From contig CAYQJO010000008.1 of assembly GCA_964417785.1 (NCBI GenBank), forward strand, positions 1-41,961: a stretch of 41,961 nucleotides of DNA. Direction: 5' to 3'. Below the pieces are notes generated by a model. It was not told the DNA's origin. It worked only from the letters and a program-made list of their open reading frames with translations, and ran no database searches. The stretch comes from DAOTUL01 sp034437435 (GTDB lineage Bacteria; Chloroflexota; Anaerolineae; Aggregatilineales; Phototrophicaceae). A program made the position numbers and the translations under genes. Positions 1 to 7,438 of the stretch are shown in pieces. The stretch's first letter is position 1, and each line of letters begins with the position of its first letter.

Positions 1-22
1 GCCACCCGCTTCAGCGGGTGGT
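1..22. terminator. Stem-loop downstream of asd (terminator or insertion-element end)
   Basis: A perfect 8-bp stem (bases 2-9 with 14-21, CCACCCGC / GCGGGTGG) closes a TTCA loop about 80 bases beyond the asd stop codon. No T-run can be judged because the window ends here. It may terminate the pheA-asd transcript. Short GC-rich hairpins of this shape also occur at the ends of IS200/IS605-type elements, so that alternative is open. Bases 23-99 hold only a weak second hairpin around 59-76. Confidence 0.4.
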
Positions 23-99
23 CGTTGACGAGTGTGTCTCCAAGTTGACTTTCTGTTTCCAGGGTATAAAACCCGGTTTTGTGAAAAAAGCTACGATTA

Positions 100-1185
100 T
101 CACAAAATTGTTTTTGATTCAGGTTGCAGGCGGAATGCGCCCAGATAGCCCGCGACCGCCAGCAGTTCCGCGTTCAGGATACTGCACCCGGCAGCACCTC
201 GGATCGTGTTGTGCGATAACGCCACGAACTTATACCCCAACACCGGACACGGACGCAGCCGGCCAATAGAGGTCGCCATGCCGCCTCCGGCATTGCGATC
301 CCGACGCGGCTGTGGACGGTCGATCTGCGGCAGATAGACCAGTGGCTGCTCCGGCGCACTCGGCAGTGACGGCACCGGCTCCTGGCCCTTGAATGTCTCC
401 CAGGCAGCGATAATATCGTCCAGTTCGGGTTCTTCCGCCAGTGAAATCGACATATTGACCAGATGCCCATCGATCACCGGCACCCGGGTACACGTCGCGC
501 TGGCAACCGTCTGGAACGGCACAATCCGCTCACCGTCGAACTCACCCAGCATCTTAAGCGGTTCGGTCTCCATCTTGCCTTCGTCACCGCCCACATAGGG
601 GATAACATTATCCAGGATGTCGAGCGATGCCACACCGGGATACCCGGCACCGCTGATGGCCTGCTCGCTCACCATATGGACTTTTGTCACACCAAATTGC
701 AGCAGCGGTTTAAGCGCCATCACAACCGGCATGGTCGTACAGTTGGAATTTGCCACCAGTGCGCCACTGGACCAGCCACGATTGCGCCGCTGCACTTCGA
801 TCAAACCCACATGATCGGCGTTGACCTCCGGCAGCAGCAGCGGCACATCCGCCGCCATCCGATGAGCGGAGGCGTTCGTACACACCACATGACCGGCTTC
901 GGCCAACTGCGGCTCGCGCTCAACCGCTGGTTCTTTCGGCAGTGCGGAAAATACCATCAGCGAGTCGATAGCATCATCCAGTGCCTTGACCGTCAGATCA
1001 GCAACCGTTGGCGGCGGTGCGCCGTCTAATACCCAGTTGGCAGCCTCACCATAAGGCCGTCCGGCACTGCGCTCCGATCCAATGACCTCACGCACCTCAA
1101 ACCAGGGATGGTCCTCAAGAAGCTGGATAAATCGCTGACCGACCGCGCCGGTCGCACCCAATACAGCGACACCAAGTTTCTCCAC
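100..1185 (-). CDS. asd: Aspartate-semialdehyde dehydrogenase
   Basis: This enzyme reduces aspartyl phosphate to aspartate semialdehyde with NADPH, the branch point to lysine, threonine and methionine. The 361-aa product opens with the nucleotide-binding loop GATGAVGQ (residues 10-17). The active-site motif SNCTT is at 147-151, with catalytic Cys149. A C-terminal HNTIRGAAGC segment is typical of the archaeal/fungal-like ASD subtype. I choose a GTG start at 1185 because AGGAGG lies 6 bases upstream. That Shine-Dalgarno overlaps the stop codon of pheA, so the two genes are coupled across a 10-base gap. An in-frame start 7 codons earlier would lie inside pheA without a ribosome site. Length and motifs look intact. 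Confidence 0.95.
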   Translation of the reverse strand: MEKLGVAVLGATGAVGQRFIQLLEDHPWFEVREVIGSERSAGRPYGEAANWVLDGAPPPTVADLTVKALDDAIDSLMVFSALPKEPAVEREPQLAEAGHVVCTNASAHRMAADVPLLLPEVNADHVGLIEVQRRNRGWSSGALVANSNCTTMPVVMALKPLLQFGVTKVHMVSEQAISGAGYPGVASLDILDNVIPYVGGDEGKMETEPLKMLGEFDGERIVPFQTVASATCTRVPVIDGHLVNMSISLAEEPELDDIIAAWETFKGQEPVPSLPSAPEQPLVYLPQIDRPQPRRDRNAGGGMATSIGRLRPCPVLGYKFVALSHNTIRGAAGCSILNAELLAVAGYLGAFRLQPESKTIL

Positions 1186-1195
1186 AACCAACCTC

Positions 1196-2032
1196 CTAAA
1201 TACCAACCGATTTGGTCACGACCGCCGGATAGGACCCGAACATTTTCACAAAAGACGCCAGTTGCAGCAGACGAATCAACGCCTCCTGACACACACCATC
1301 CTGCCAGTGTCCCTCAAAATCGACATAAAAGATCGGCTCCCAGGGCCGGTTACGACGTGGGCGCGATTCGATCTTGGTCAGGTTGATTCCCAGGCCCGCG
1401 AAAACACCCAGGCAGTCATACAGCGCAGATGGTTGGTTGCGCGTGGCAAACACCAGTGATGTCTTGTTGTAATCACCCTTTGGCGGGTCCTCGTGACCGA
1501 GTACAAAAAAACGGGTGTAGTTAAACGCCACATCCTCAATATCGGCGGCCAGAATGTCTAAATCGTACAATTCCGCCGCAAGTCGGCTGGCGATCACACC
1601 GGTATTCGGCGTCGGATTCTCCGCCAGATCACGGGCCGACCCCGCCGTATCATAAGCCGGAATCGGCTCAAAACTGTTGCGCTGCAAAAACTTGTCGCAC
1701 TGTGCCAATGCCTGCGGATGCGAGCGCACGCATTTAATATCCTCAATGGTCATACCTCTGGGGGCCATCAACGCATGGTGAACATGCAGAATGACCTCCG
1801 CCTGGATGCGCAGATCGTAATCCATCAACAGTTCATGCGCCTGATTCACCGCACCGGCCAGCGCGTTCTCGACCGGCAACATCCCGTAGCGAATCTCGCT
1901 GGAATCGATAGCGGCGAACAACCGGCTGAACGATGGTACGGGATACACGTCCACTTCGTCGCCAAAGTGCTGCCGGATCGCCTGTTCGGAATAGGCACCC
2001 TGCACACCTTGAAATGCTACAACATCGCGCAA
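1196..2032 (-). CDS. pheA: Prephenate dehydratase with ACT domain
   Basis: It converts prephenate to phenylpyruvate in phenylalanine synthesis. The 278-aa protein has the periplasmic-binding-like catalytic domain at about residues 3-180, with the catalytic TRF motif at 173-175. An ACT regulatory domain follows at about 192-275 and contains the phenylalanine-binding ESRP motif (222-225). No chorismate mutase domain is fused, as is usual for the monofunctional enzyme. The start is a TTG with AAGGGAG 7 bases upstream; no in-frame ATG lies near the N-terminus. It is the first gene of a two-gene unit with asd and is transcribed divergently from sufR. Feedback inhibition by phenylalanine is inferred from the ACT domain. 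Confidence 0.94.
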   Translation of the reverse strand: MRDVVAFQGVQGAYSEQAIRQHFGDEVDVYPVPSFSRLFAAIDSSEIRYGMLPVENALAGAVNQAHELLMDYDLRIQAEVILHVHHALMAPRGMTIEDIKCVRSHPQALAQCDKFLQRNSFEPIPAYDTAGSARDLAENPTPNTGVIASRLAAELYDLDILAADIEDVAFNYTRFFVLGHEDPPKGDYNKTSLVFATRNQPSALYDCLGVFAGLGINLTKIESRPRRNRPWEPIFYVDFEGHWQDGVCQEALIRLLQLASFVKMFGSYPAVVTKSVGI

Positions 2033-2109
2033 CCAATTTCTCCCTTCTTTCAGTAATGCCCCAACACTCTACAACGGACCTTTCATCAAAACCAGTACGA
2101 ATTCGCAAT

Positions 2110-2137
2110 TTGACAATACACGGAAAGATGATAAACT
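2110..2137 (+). promoter_or_regulatory. Predicted sigma-70-type promoter of sufR
   Basis: A perfect -35 box TTGACA (2110-2115) is followed after 16 bases by TAAACT (2132-2137, 4 of 6 matches). Transcription would begin near 2144, leaving a leader of about 30 bases before the ATG at 2173. That argues against the earlier in-frame ATG at 2128. A perfect 8-bp palindrome CGAATTCG (2098-2105) sits just upstream of the -35 box. Confidence 0.6.
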
Positions 2138-2152
2138 TTTCTCAGATAAAGA

Positions 2153-2171
2153 CCATAAAAATAGGTTATGG
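2153..2171. promoter_or_regulatory. Inverted repeat, candidate SufR operator
   Basis: CCATAA (2153-2158) and TTATGG (2166-2171) form a perfect inverted repeat with a 7-base spacer. It ends one base before the sufR ATG and encloses the only AGG that could serve as its ribosome site. Winged-helix Fe-S regulators of this type commonly bind inverted repeats in their own promoter regions. Autoregulation at this site is inferred from position and symmetry only. Confidence 0.4.
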
Positions 2172-2172
2172 G

Positions 2173-2799
2173 ATGCAGGAAACACGGCAAATTATCCTTG
2201 AGATTCTGCGGGAGTCAGGTCAGGCTACGGTTGACGATATTGTGCGTGAACTGCGACAACGGCGTGGTGAAATCACAGCCGTGACCGTTCGCCATCACCT
2301 GTCGCGCCTTCAGCAGGAAAACCTGATTACTGCCCCGAAACTCCTTCACCGGAGTACCCCCGGACGGCCTCAACACGTCTATCAACTGACCGAAAAGGCC
2401 CAGGAACACTTCCCCAACAACTATCAAAAGTTGGCAACCGAGATTCTGCAACAGCTAGAAAACCGACTCTCACCTGACAGCGTGAATGTCATCATGGAAG
2501 GCGTGGCCGACAGTATGGCGGCTGAAGTGGATACGGCAAACCTGTCCCTGGTGGATCGTCTGGAGCGTGCGGTACAGTATCTCAACGATCATGGTTACGA
2601 AGCCGGTTGGGAAGTACACGACGAAGGATTCATCCTGCACACCCGCAACTGTCCCTATCACGAAATCGCTGAATCATCGTCTGCCTTGTGCAATATGGAT
2701 ATGCGGCTTGTATCCACGATGATCGGCGTCGTCCCCCGTTTGCTCTCACGTGCGAGCAACGGGGACGCAACCTGCGCCTATTTGATCTCGTCCGTATAG
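2173..2799 (+). CDS. sufR: SufR-type Fe-S cluster-sensing transcriptional regulator
   Basis: A winged helix-turn-helix regulator of 208 aa. Residues 1-75 form the DNA-binding domain, with the recognition helix near VTVRHHLSRL and a wing at TPGRPQHVY. The C-terminal domain carries three cysteines, Cys160, Cys173 and Cys201, spaced C-x12-C-x27-C. From memory this matches the spacing of the cluster ligands in mycobacterial SufR. Proteins of this family bind a Fe-S cluster and repress Fe-S assembly genes. The next gene, 17 bases downstream, is an IscA-type carrier, which fits. The ATG at 2173 is chosen because it lies just before the first helix and fits the promoter position. The open frame runs upstream to 1933 but that extension overlaps the divergent pheA. 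Confidence 0.85.
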   Translation: MQETRQIILEILRESGQATVDDIVRELRQRRGEITAVTVRHHLSRLQQENLITAPKLLHRSTPGRPQHVYQLTEKAQEHFPNNYQKLATEILQQLENRLSPDSVNVIMEGVADSMAAEVDTANLSLVDRLERAVQYLNDHGYEAGWEVHDEGFILHTRNCPYHEIAESSSALCNMDMRLVSTMIGVVPRLLSRASNGDATCAYLISSV

Positions 2800-2816
2800 C
2801 CAAATGGAGAAGAAAA

Positions 2817-3251
2817 ATGGCTGTGATTGAACCAGAAGAAATCAAGAACCAGGAAACAGTACCCATTTTGCAGGTGACACCGGCAGCGTCCAGAACCATT
2901 GGCGATCTGCTGGCCGAACGTGACATCCCCAACCATGTTCTGCGTGTATTCGTTGCTGGCGGTGGTTGCTCCGGCATGCAGTATGGCATGGCATTTGAAG
3001 AGAAACCGCAGGCGGATGACATCGTGGTCAACGCCGACGGCGTTCGCCTGATCGTAGACCCCACCAGCCTGATGTATCTCGAAGGCGCGACTATCGACTT
3101 CGTGGACAGCTTGATGGGCGGTGGTTTCCGCATCGATAACCCCAATTCCGCCGGGGGATGTGGCTGCGGGAAGTCATTCAAGTCTAATCAGGAAGAGGAA
3201 GCCGGTACAACCGATCAGGCCGGTAGCTGTGGTAGCTGCGCCAGCTACTAA
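2817..3251 (+). CDS. IscA/ErpA-type iron-sulfur carrier protein
   Basis: An A-type carrier of 144 aa that binds and delivers Fe-S clusters to target enzymes. The HesB-like fold spans about residues 17-121 and has all three conserved cysteines: Cys51 in GGGCSGMQY and Cys115/Cys117 in GGCGCGKSF. The tail after residue 122 is acidic and then ends in GSCGSCASY, adding Cys138 and Cys141. This extra CxxC is absent from E. coli IscA and may be another metal or redox site. The start ATG at 2817 has GGAGAAG upstream. It lies 17 bases after sufR, so both are probably on one mRNA under SufR control. No SufBCD or NifU gene is adjacent. Whether it is IscA or ErpA cannot be decided from sequence alone. Confidence 0.88.
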   Translation: MAVIEPEEIKNQETVPILQVTPAASRTIGDLLAERDIPNHVLRVFVAGGGCSGMQYGMAFEEKPQADDIVVNADGVRLIVDPTSLMYLEGATIDFVDSLMGGGFRIDNPNSAGGCGCGKSFKSNQEEEAGTTDQAGSCGSCASY

Positions 3252-3265
3252 CGCACAACTGATCG

Positions 3266-3291
3266 ACCCTCCTCAACATATTGGGGAGGGT
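3266..3291. terminator. Bidirectional terminator hairpin
   Basis: An 11-bp stem (3266-3276 with 3281-3291, one T-G pair) closes a CATA loop. It lies between the convergent iscA-like gene and the SH3b gene. It is 14 bases after the plus-strand stop and 1 base from the end of the minus-strand gene. A short TTT follows on the plus strand only, so termination efficiency is uncertain. Confidence 0.65.
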
Positions 3292-3292
3292 T

Positions 3293-4129
3293 TCACGTTC
3301 GCCGCAAGATCAAACCGATTAACACCCCCACAATTCCCAGCGTTCCCAGAACCATAATCGGCACAATCGGTGCCACACCATCGGATACAGTCAGGTTAAT
3401 GCGAGCCGGGTCGGGTGTCGCCGTCACCTCGACAACAGCAGCCTGCGTCGGCACCTGCGCAACTATATTGGGTGGATAGGTATAAGTCGGCAGTAAACCC
3501 TCGCTGCCACCGCTTTCACCGGGAGCAACAACGCCGCCTTCGCTTCCTGGTGGCGCAATCTCGCGTGCGCCAGCGGTGATGGTCAGCACACCATCCGGAC
3601 TGTTCAGCAGAGCTTCGAATGTTCCCGTTGCTTCCAGGAACGGATTATTGGGCGTCGGCGTCACCTCGGTGATGTCGGTAATTTGCGCCGGATCACCAAT
3701 GATATTCACCAATTCATCGAACACATAAGCGGTCCGGTTGGACGAGGATTCAAAACGCAGTTGAAGCCAGCGATAGTAACGCCCCAGTACGGTATAGCGC
3801 TCGCCAAAGCTGATTGTACCGACCACATCGGACTCCGGATCGGGTTCGCGCCGCACATTGATTTCACCGGCCCCCTCTTTGGCTTCAAGCTGCACCGGAC
3901 CCTCCAGAGTCGGGGTAAAGGTCGGCAGGTCAGTTGACTGCACTGCCTGGGGCAACGTTGGTGCAGCAGCCGTCGGAATGATAATCCGATCCGGTGTCGG
4001 GCTGACGGACTGCGCCCATACCGGAAGCCGCTCCGCCTGGTTGACCATCAGCGACAACACCACACAAACCAACAACCATAATCCGTAGCGGCGCAGAGTT
4101 ACTGCGTTCCATATCTTCATCAAGCTCAT
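3293..4129 (-). CDS. SH3b-domain membrane-anchored envelope protein
   Basis: A 278-aa exported protein of unknown precise role. Residues 15-30 form a hydrophobic N-terminal signal or anchor that ends near VWAQS. A bacterial SH3 domain follows at about 84-146 (INVRREPDPESDVVG ... YRWLQLRF). Next comes a proline/threonine/glycine-rich low-complexity stretch, and a C-terminal transmembrane helix at about 252-275 followed by RRT. SH3b domains bind cell-wall peptides or glycans, so it probably tethers to the wall outside the membrane. The start ATG at 4129 has TAGGAG 6 bases upstream, and this ribosome site overlaps the stop codon of the LysM/M23 gene 9 bases away. It is the last gene of a three-gene coupled operon. 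Confidence 0.8.
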   Translation of the reverse strand: MSLMKIWNAVTLRRYGLWLLVCVVLSLMVNQAERLPVWAQSVSPTPDRIIIPTAAAPTLPQAVQSTDLPTFTPTLEGPVQLEAKEGAGEINVRREPDPESDVVGTISFGERYTVLGRYYRWLQLRFESSSNRTAYVFDELVNIIGDPAQITDITEVTPTPNNPFLEATGTFEALLNSPDGVLTITAGAREIAPPGSEGGVVAPGESGGSEGLLPTYTYPPNIVAQVPTQAAVVEVTATPDPARINLTVSDGVAPIVPIMVLGTLGIVGVLIGLILRRT

Positions 4130-4138
4130 ACATAGCTC

Positions 4139-5725
4139 CTACCAGGAAATGCGATTTTCAGGGGTCAAACGGCCCTGCTCAGCAACTCGCCGCTCGCCGT
4201 CCCGCTCCAGGAAGCCCTGGTATTCCTGATTCCGCAGCGCAATCACGGCCCAGCCACCCAGATCGAAGATAGGACGGGCATCTTGCGGCGCACATACGAG
4301 ACAATCGGCGGGAATCCATTCACCATTGAAGCGCCGGGCGATATGCAGATGGGTGGCGGACGAGAATCCACCTTCACACGACGGATAGCCGATCACATCC
4401 CCCACTTCAACCCGTTCGCCTTCAGCGACACGGTTGCTCAAATGGAGATACAAAATCGTCCAGCCGGTGCTTTCATCGCCGTCACCGTCCAGGTCCAGCA
4501 CCACCGAACCCTCACCACTGCGGGCAATCACGCCGGCGGCGACGGCTCTGGCAGGGACATCGGCGGTGTAGCATAACACCCCCTTCGGCGGTTCGGTCGG
4601 TGGCGCAAAATCCACCGCTGACCAGGCGCTCCCGCTGCCCCAACCGCCATGTGCGCCACCGGTGTAAAACCAGGTCTCTCCCTCAGCAAATGGCAAGGTC
4701 AGCGGCGGCTGCCCCAGGGTTGACGGCACCACCGGATCGAGCGCATCCGCGAACGGATCGCCGAAATAGGCATAGTAGGTGCGCAAAAATCCTTCCTGGC
4801 CGACATCCACCTGCCAGCGAAACACATCGCTGTTCAGACTCAAGAAGTATTGCAGTGCGACGGTTCCCGCGTTCAACCCCGGCGCATACAACAGGCGGAT
4901 CGGGCCAGGCAGTTCGAGCGTCGTCCACCCGCGATACTTCCAACTGTAATAGCCCAGGTTGAGGCGGTCTGCCGTCCACGCCAACTGGCGATACAACCCC
5001 TCACGGTCGACTCCGGCGGAGTCCTCTGGCGAGATCATGGGGTGTGACTTAAGCGTATCCGTCGGATTGAGATTGCTCAACCAACCAGCACGGAATTCCA
5101 GCAGCGCCAGCAGCAAGCGCGGATCAACGCTGTATTCCAGCGCCACCCGTTCGACCACTGCCGCCGCATCCAGGGTCCGGCTAACGGTCGAACCATCCGC
5201 CTGCCGCGAATCCACCTCATCACGGGCCAGACGGATGTAACCTGGTTGCTGGCTTATAAAGGCAGCGATGTCAAAATCGCGAATACCCGGCCCGCGCACC
5301 AACCGGATGTCGGGGATGAGCTTCAAATTCGGCGTTTGTTCGGTCGGGATTCCGGGCAGTGCAATGACCTGCCCAACAAACAGCGCATTGGGGTCTTCAA
5401 TGTCGTTCACCGCCAGCAAGGAATCCAGACTGACACCATAGGTCGCAGCGATTCCGTAGAGGGTATCACCCGCCTGGATAATATGCTGTTCGGCGGCATC
5501 CTGTTCAGGATCGAAGCGCACCGGGTTCGGCGTGGGTTGGAAAGTAAGCTGCTGTGGTACCGGTGAGAGATCAACGCGGGGTGGTAGTTCAGTCGGGACA
5601 ATCGGTGCATCCGCTGGCACGTAGGTAGCCGTCACGAACACCACACGCGGGGTGGAGTCCTGCTGTTGCAGGGAGCAGGCCGCCAGCAGGGTCACCAGCA
5701 GCCCGCGCCACAGAGTTTGTATCAA
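4139..5725 (-). CDS. LysM and LasA-type M23 metallopeptidase lipoprotein
   Basis: A 528-aa predicted lipoprotein acting on the cell wall. The lipobox LAAC is at residues 14-17, giving a lipidated Cys17. A LysM peptidoglycan-binding domain occupies about 80-125. A helical middle region follows (about 185-330). The C-terminal M23 domain spans about 350-475. Its likely zinc ligands are His359, Asp372 and His461, with His428 (YLHL) and His459 (HLH) as catalytic residues. The H-x12-D spacing is that of the LasA/beta-lytic branch, not the common H-x3-D. All key residues appear present, so activity as an endopeptidase is likely. The TTG start at 5725 overlaps the stop of the TolB-like gene (TTGA) and has GGAG 6 bases upstream. 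Confidence 0.83.
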   Translation of the reverse strand: MIQTLWRGLLVTLLAACSLQQQDSTPRVVFVTATYVPADAPIVPTELPPRVDLSPVPQQLTFQPTPNPVRFDPEQDAAEQHIIQAGDTLYGIAATYGVSLDSLLAVNDIEDPNALFVGQVIALPGIPTEQTPNLKLIPDIRLVRGPGIRDFDIAAFISQQPGYIRLARDEVDSRQADGSTVSRTLDAAAVVERVALEYSVDPRLLLALLEFRAGWLSNLNPTDTLKSHPMISPEDSAGVDREGLYRQLAWTADRLNLGYYSWKYRGWTTLELPGPIRLLYAPGLNAGTVALQYFLSLNSDVFRWQVDVGQEGFLRTYYAYFGDPFADALDPVVPSTLGQPPLTLPFAEGETWFYTGGAHGGWGSGSAWSAVDFAPPTEPPKGVLCYTADVPARAVAAGVIARSGEGSVVLDLDGDGDESTGWTILYLHLSNRVAEGERVEVGDVIGYPSCEGGFSSATHLHIARRFNGEWIPADCLVCAPQDARPIFDLGGWAVIALRNQEYQGFLERDGERRVAEQGRLTPENRISW

Positions 5726-6999
5726 CGATAGCTCCAGATACCTATCACACCGTCAGCGATAGAAAACGGTACTGTATCCGGTCGTGACATGTCAAGGATG
5801 CTTATCTTCGGCTCGCCATCCGGCGATAGTTCGCTGAAGACGATATGGGTGCTATCAGGCGACCACAATTGATGGCTCTGGTTGAACTGATCGAAATAGG
5901 TCAGCAGGTAGAGCATGTCGCGGGTTGGCAAAAAGGTGCTGTAACGCCGCGTTTCCCCGGTGGACACATCCAGCACCGACCAGACAAGACCATCAGTCTG
6001 CTGTGCGGGCAGCGACACCGGCATTACCTGTGCCGACGCACTGAAAGACCCTTCTGCAGTCGAGAAGGTCAAAAACGCGATTTTGCTGCTATCCGGCGAC
6101 CAGAAAAAAGCGACAACCCCCTCAACGATGGTCTCAGCTACGAGTTTGCCGGTCACCGTATCAACAACATATAGCGGACTCAAGTTCTCACCGGCATAAG
6201 TCCGGAACGCGACATAATTACCATCTGGCGACCAGTTGAACAGCACCAATCCGGGGATGTCCGGTTCTAGAACCAACTGTTCACTGTTCGCCACAACAAC
6301 AAGGTCGGTCGCACCAACGGCGTTACGCACACCAAACAGCAGACGGTCATCGATTGGCGACCATTCCGGTGCCTGGAAAGCTCCGGGGATCGGCGTCAAA
6401 CGCTCGACATTTTCCGAAATCAGGTCAAACAATTCAAGCCGCCGGCCGTTCCGCTGTAGCAGCATCTGGCGGCCATCCGGACTCCAACTGAAATAGAACG
6501 GGCTTCCCAGGCCAGGCGACCGTATTTCCGGCTCAGTCTCACCACTGCTGCGGAAGACATCTACCGAAAAACGCCCCACATCCAGGTTACTGAGCAGCAC
6601 CCCCAGATCACGGCAGGTATCGTCAGAATCGCACTCACTGGGCGACCAGGCGGCATAGGTGAAAATCTGGCCCAAATTGCGGTAAATGGTCTCGCCCGAT
6701 GTCATGCCGTCATCCGAGACGAATATCTCCACTTCCGGTACACCGGAAAAGGTCGGGTCACAACAGAAATAGGCAAGCTGATTGCCGTTTGACCAGGTCG
6801 GCCACTGATAGTGCCTGGATGACGAAGCATCATCTGTCAACGCATTGATACCACCGACATGCAGGTTATAGCTATAAACATTGTAGTCTGAACCAATATA
6901 CGCAATCGTGCCGGGAAGCTCGATCACAACGTCTTCATCGGCGCTCGCAAACACGCCCACCCACAAACTGATAATAACCGCTAAAAATACTCGTTCCAT
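5722..6999 (-). CDS. TolB-like beta-propeller exported protein
   Basis: A secreted or periplasm-facing WD40-like/PD40 propeller of 425 aa. Residues 1-20 form a signal peptide ending near VFASA. The rest contains repeated blades marked by WSPDG-type motifs, for example FSWSPDGRQML, EWSPIDDRLLF, FNWSPDGNYVAF, FFWSPDSSKIAF and LWSPDSTHIVF, about six to seven blades in all. These folds serve as protein-protein platforms; no enzymatic residues are evident. The ATG at 6999 is preferred because AAAGG lies 9 bases upstream; another ATG at 7008 abuts that site. It leads a coupled operon with the LysM/M23 lipoprotein and the SH3b protein, so a role in wall remodelling or sensing is inferred. Confidence 0.78.
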   Translation of the reverse strand: MERVFLAVIISLWVGVFASADEDVVIELPGTIAYIGSDYNVYSYNLHVGGINALTDDASSSRHYQWPTWSNGNQLAYFCCDPTFSGVPEVEIFVSDDGMTSGETIYRNLGQIFTYAAWSPSECDSDDTCRDLGVLLSNLDVGRFSVDVFRSSGETEPEIRSPGLGSPFYFSWSPDGRQMLLQRNGRRLELFDLISENVERLTPIPGAFQAPEWSPIDDRLLFGVRNAVGATDLVVVANSEQLVLEPDIPGLVLFNWSPDGNYVAFRTYAGENLSPLYVVDTVTGKLVAETIVEGVVAFFWSPDSSKIAFLTFSTAEGSFSASAQVMPVSLPAQQTDGLVWSVLDVSTGETRRYSTFLPTRDMLYLLTYFDQFNQSHQLWSPDSTHIVFSELSPDGEPKISILDMSRPDTVPFSIADGVIGIWSYR

Positions 7000-7011
7000 C
7001 CCTCTCATCCT

Positions 7012-7039
7012 TTGTTACATTCACATCTATCGGTATACT
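7012..7039 (+). promoter_or_regulatory. Predicted promoter of the SCP2-domain gene
   Basis: TTGTTA (7012-7017, 4 of 6) and TATACT (7034-7039, 5 of 6) are separated by 16 bases, with the coding start at 7073. The region is a divergent 73-base spacer shared with the TolB-like gene. I could not identify a convincing promoter for the minus direction. Confidence 0.5.
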
Positions 7040-7072
7040 AGGGCCACAAAACAATCATGGAGAAAGTTATAT

Positions 7073-7396
7073 ATGCCCACAGCATCAGAAATTTCACAGA
7101 TGATGGTCGAGAGTTTCGTACCTGAAAAAGCCGAGGGTGTCAATTCAACCATCCAGTTTGATCTGAGCGGCGATGGTGGTGGTCAATTCTACATTGTCAT
7201 TCAGGATGGCACGGTTGCAACTAACGAAGGGACAACCGATAACCCCCAGATGACCCTCAAAGCCTCAATTGAGGACTACTATGCCGTTGCAACCGGCTCG
7301 CTGAACGCGGTTCAGGCTTTCATGAGCGGCAAGATCAAGGTCAGCGGTGACATGGGCCTGGCGATGAAAATGCAGCAAATGTTCAAAACGGGCTGA
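7073..7396 (+). CDS. SCP2 sterol-binding domain protein
   Basis: A single-domain cytosolic protein of 107 aa with the SCP2 lipid-carrier fold. Typical features are the early strand IQFDLSGDGGGQFYIVI, the NPQMTLKASIEDYYAVATGS segment and the closing IKVSGDMGLAMKMQQMF. Members bind hydrophobic ligands such as lipids or fatty acyl chains; the ligand here is unknown. No signal peptide is seen. The start ATG has GGAGAAAG upstream. It stands alone, divergent from the TolB-like gene and convergent with the HEAT-repeat gene. Confidence 0.88.
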   Translation: MPTASEISQMMVESFVPEKAEGVNSTIQFDLSGDGGGQFYIVIQDGTVATNEGTTDNPQMTLKASIEDYYAVATGSLNAVQAFMSGKIKVSGDMGLAMKMQQMFKTG

Positions 7397-7401
7397 AAAC
7401 T

Positions 7402-7422
7402 ACCGGGGGGTAATCCCCCGGT
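7402..7422. terminator. Bidirectional intrinsic terminator
   Basis: ACCGGGGG (7402-7409) pairs perfectly with CCCCCGGT (7415-7422) around a GTAAT loop. TTTT follows on the plus strand and AAAA precedes it, giving a T-run on the minus strand as well. It separates the convergent SCP2 and HEAT-repeat genes, 6 bases after the SCP2 stop codon. Confidence 0.85.
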
Positions 7423-7438
7423 TTTGCTCTATATTGCG

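Noticed and set aside
68..80. AAAACCCGGTTTT near-palindrome after asd
   Set aside because: As RNA it would need a one-base loop, and alternative pairings are weak. It is not a convincing terminator by itself.
1933..2172. N-terminal extension of the sufR frame
   Set aside because: It runs into the divergent pheA gene and upstream of the predicted promoter; the family normally begins just before the first helix.
4280..4680. Loss of the first zinc-ligand histidine in the M23 domain
   Set aside because: The usual H-x3-D is missing, but His359 lies 13 residues before Asp372, the LasA-type spacing, so the metal site appears complete.
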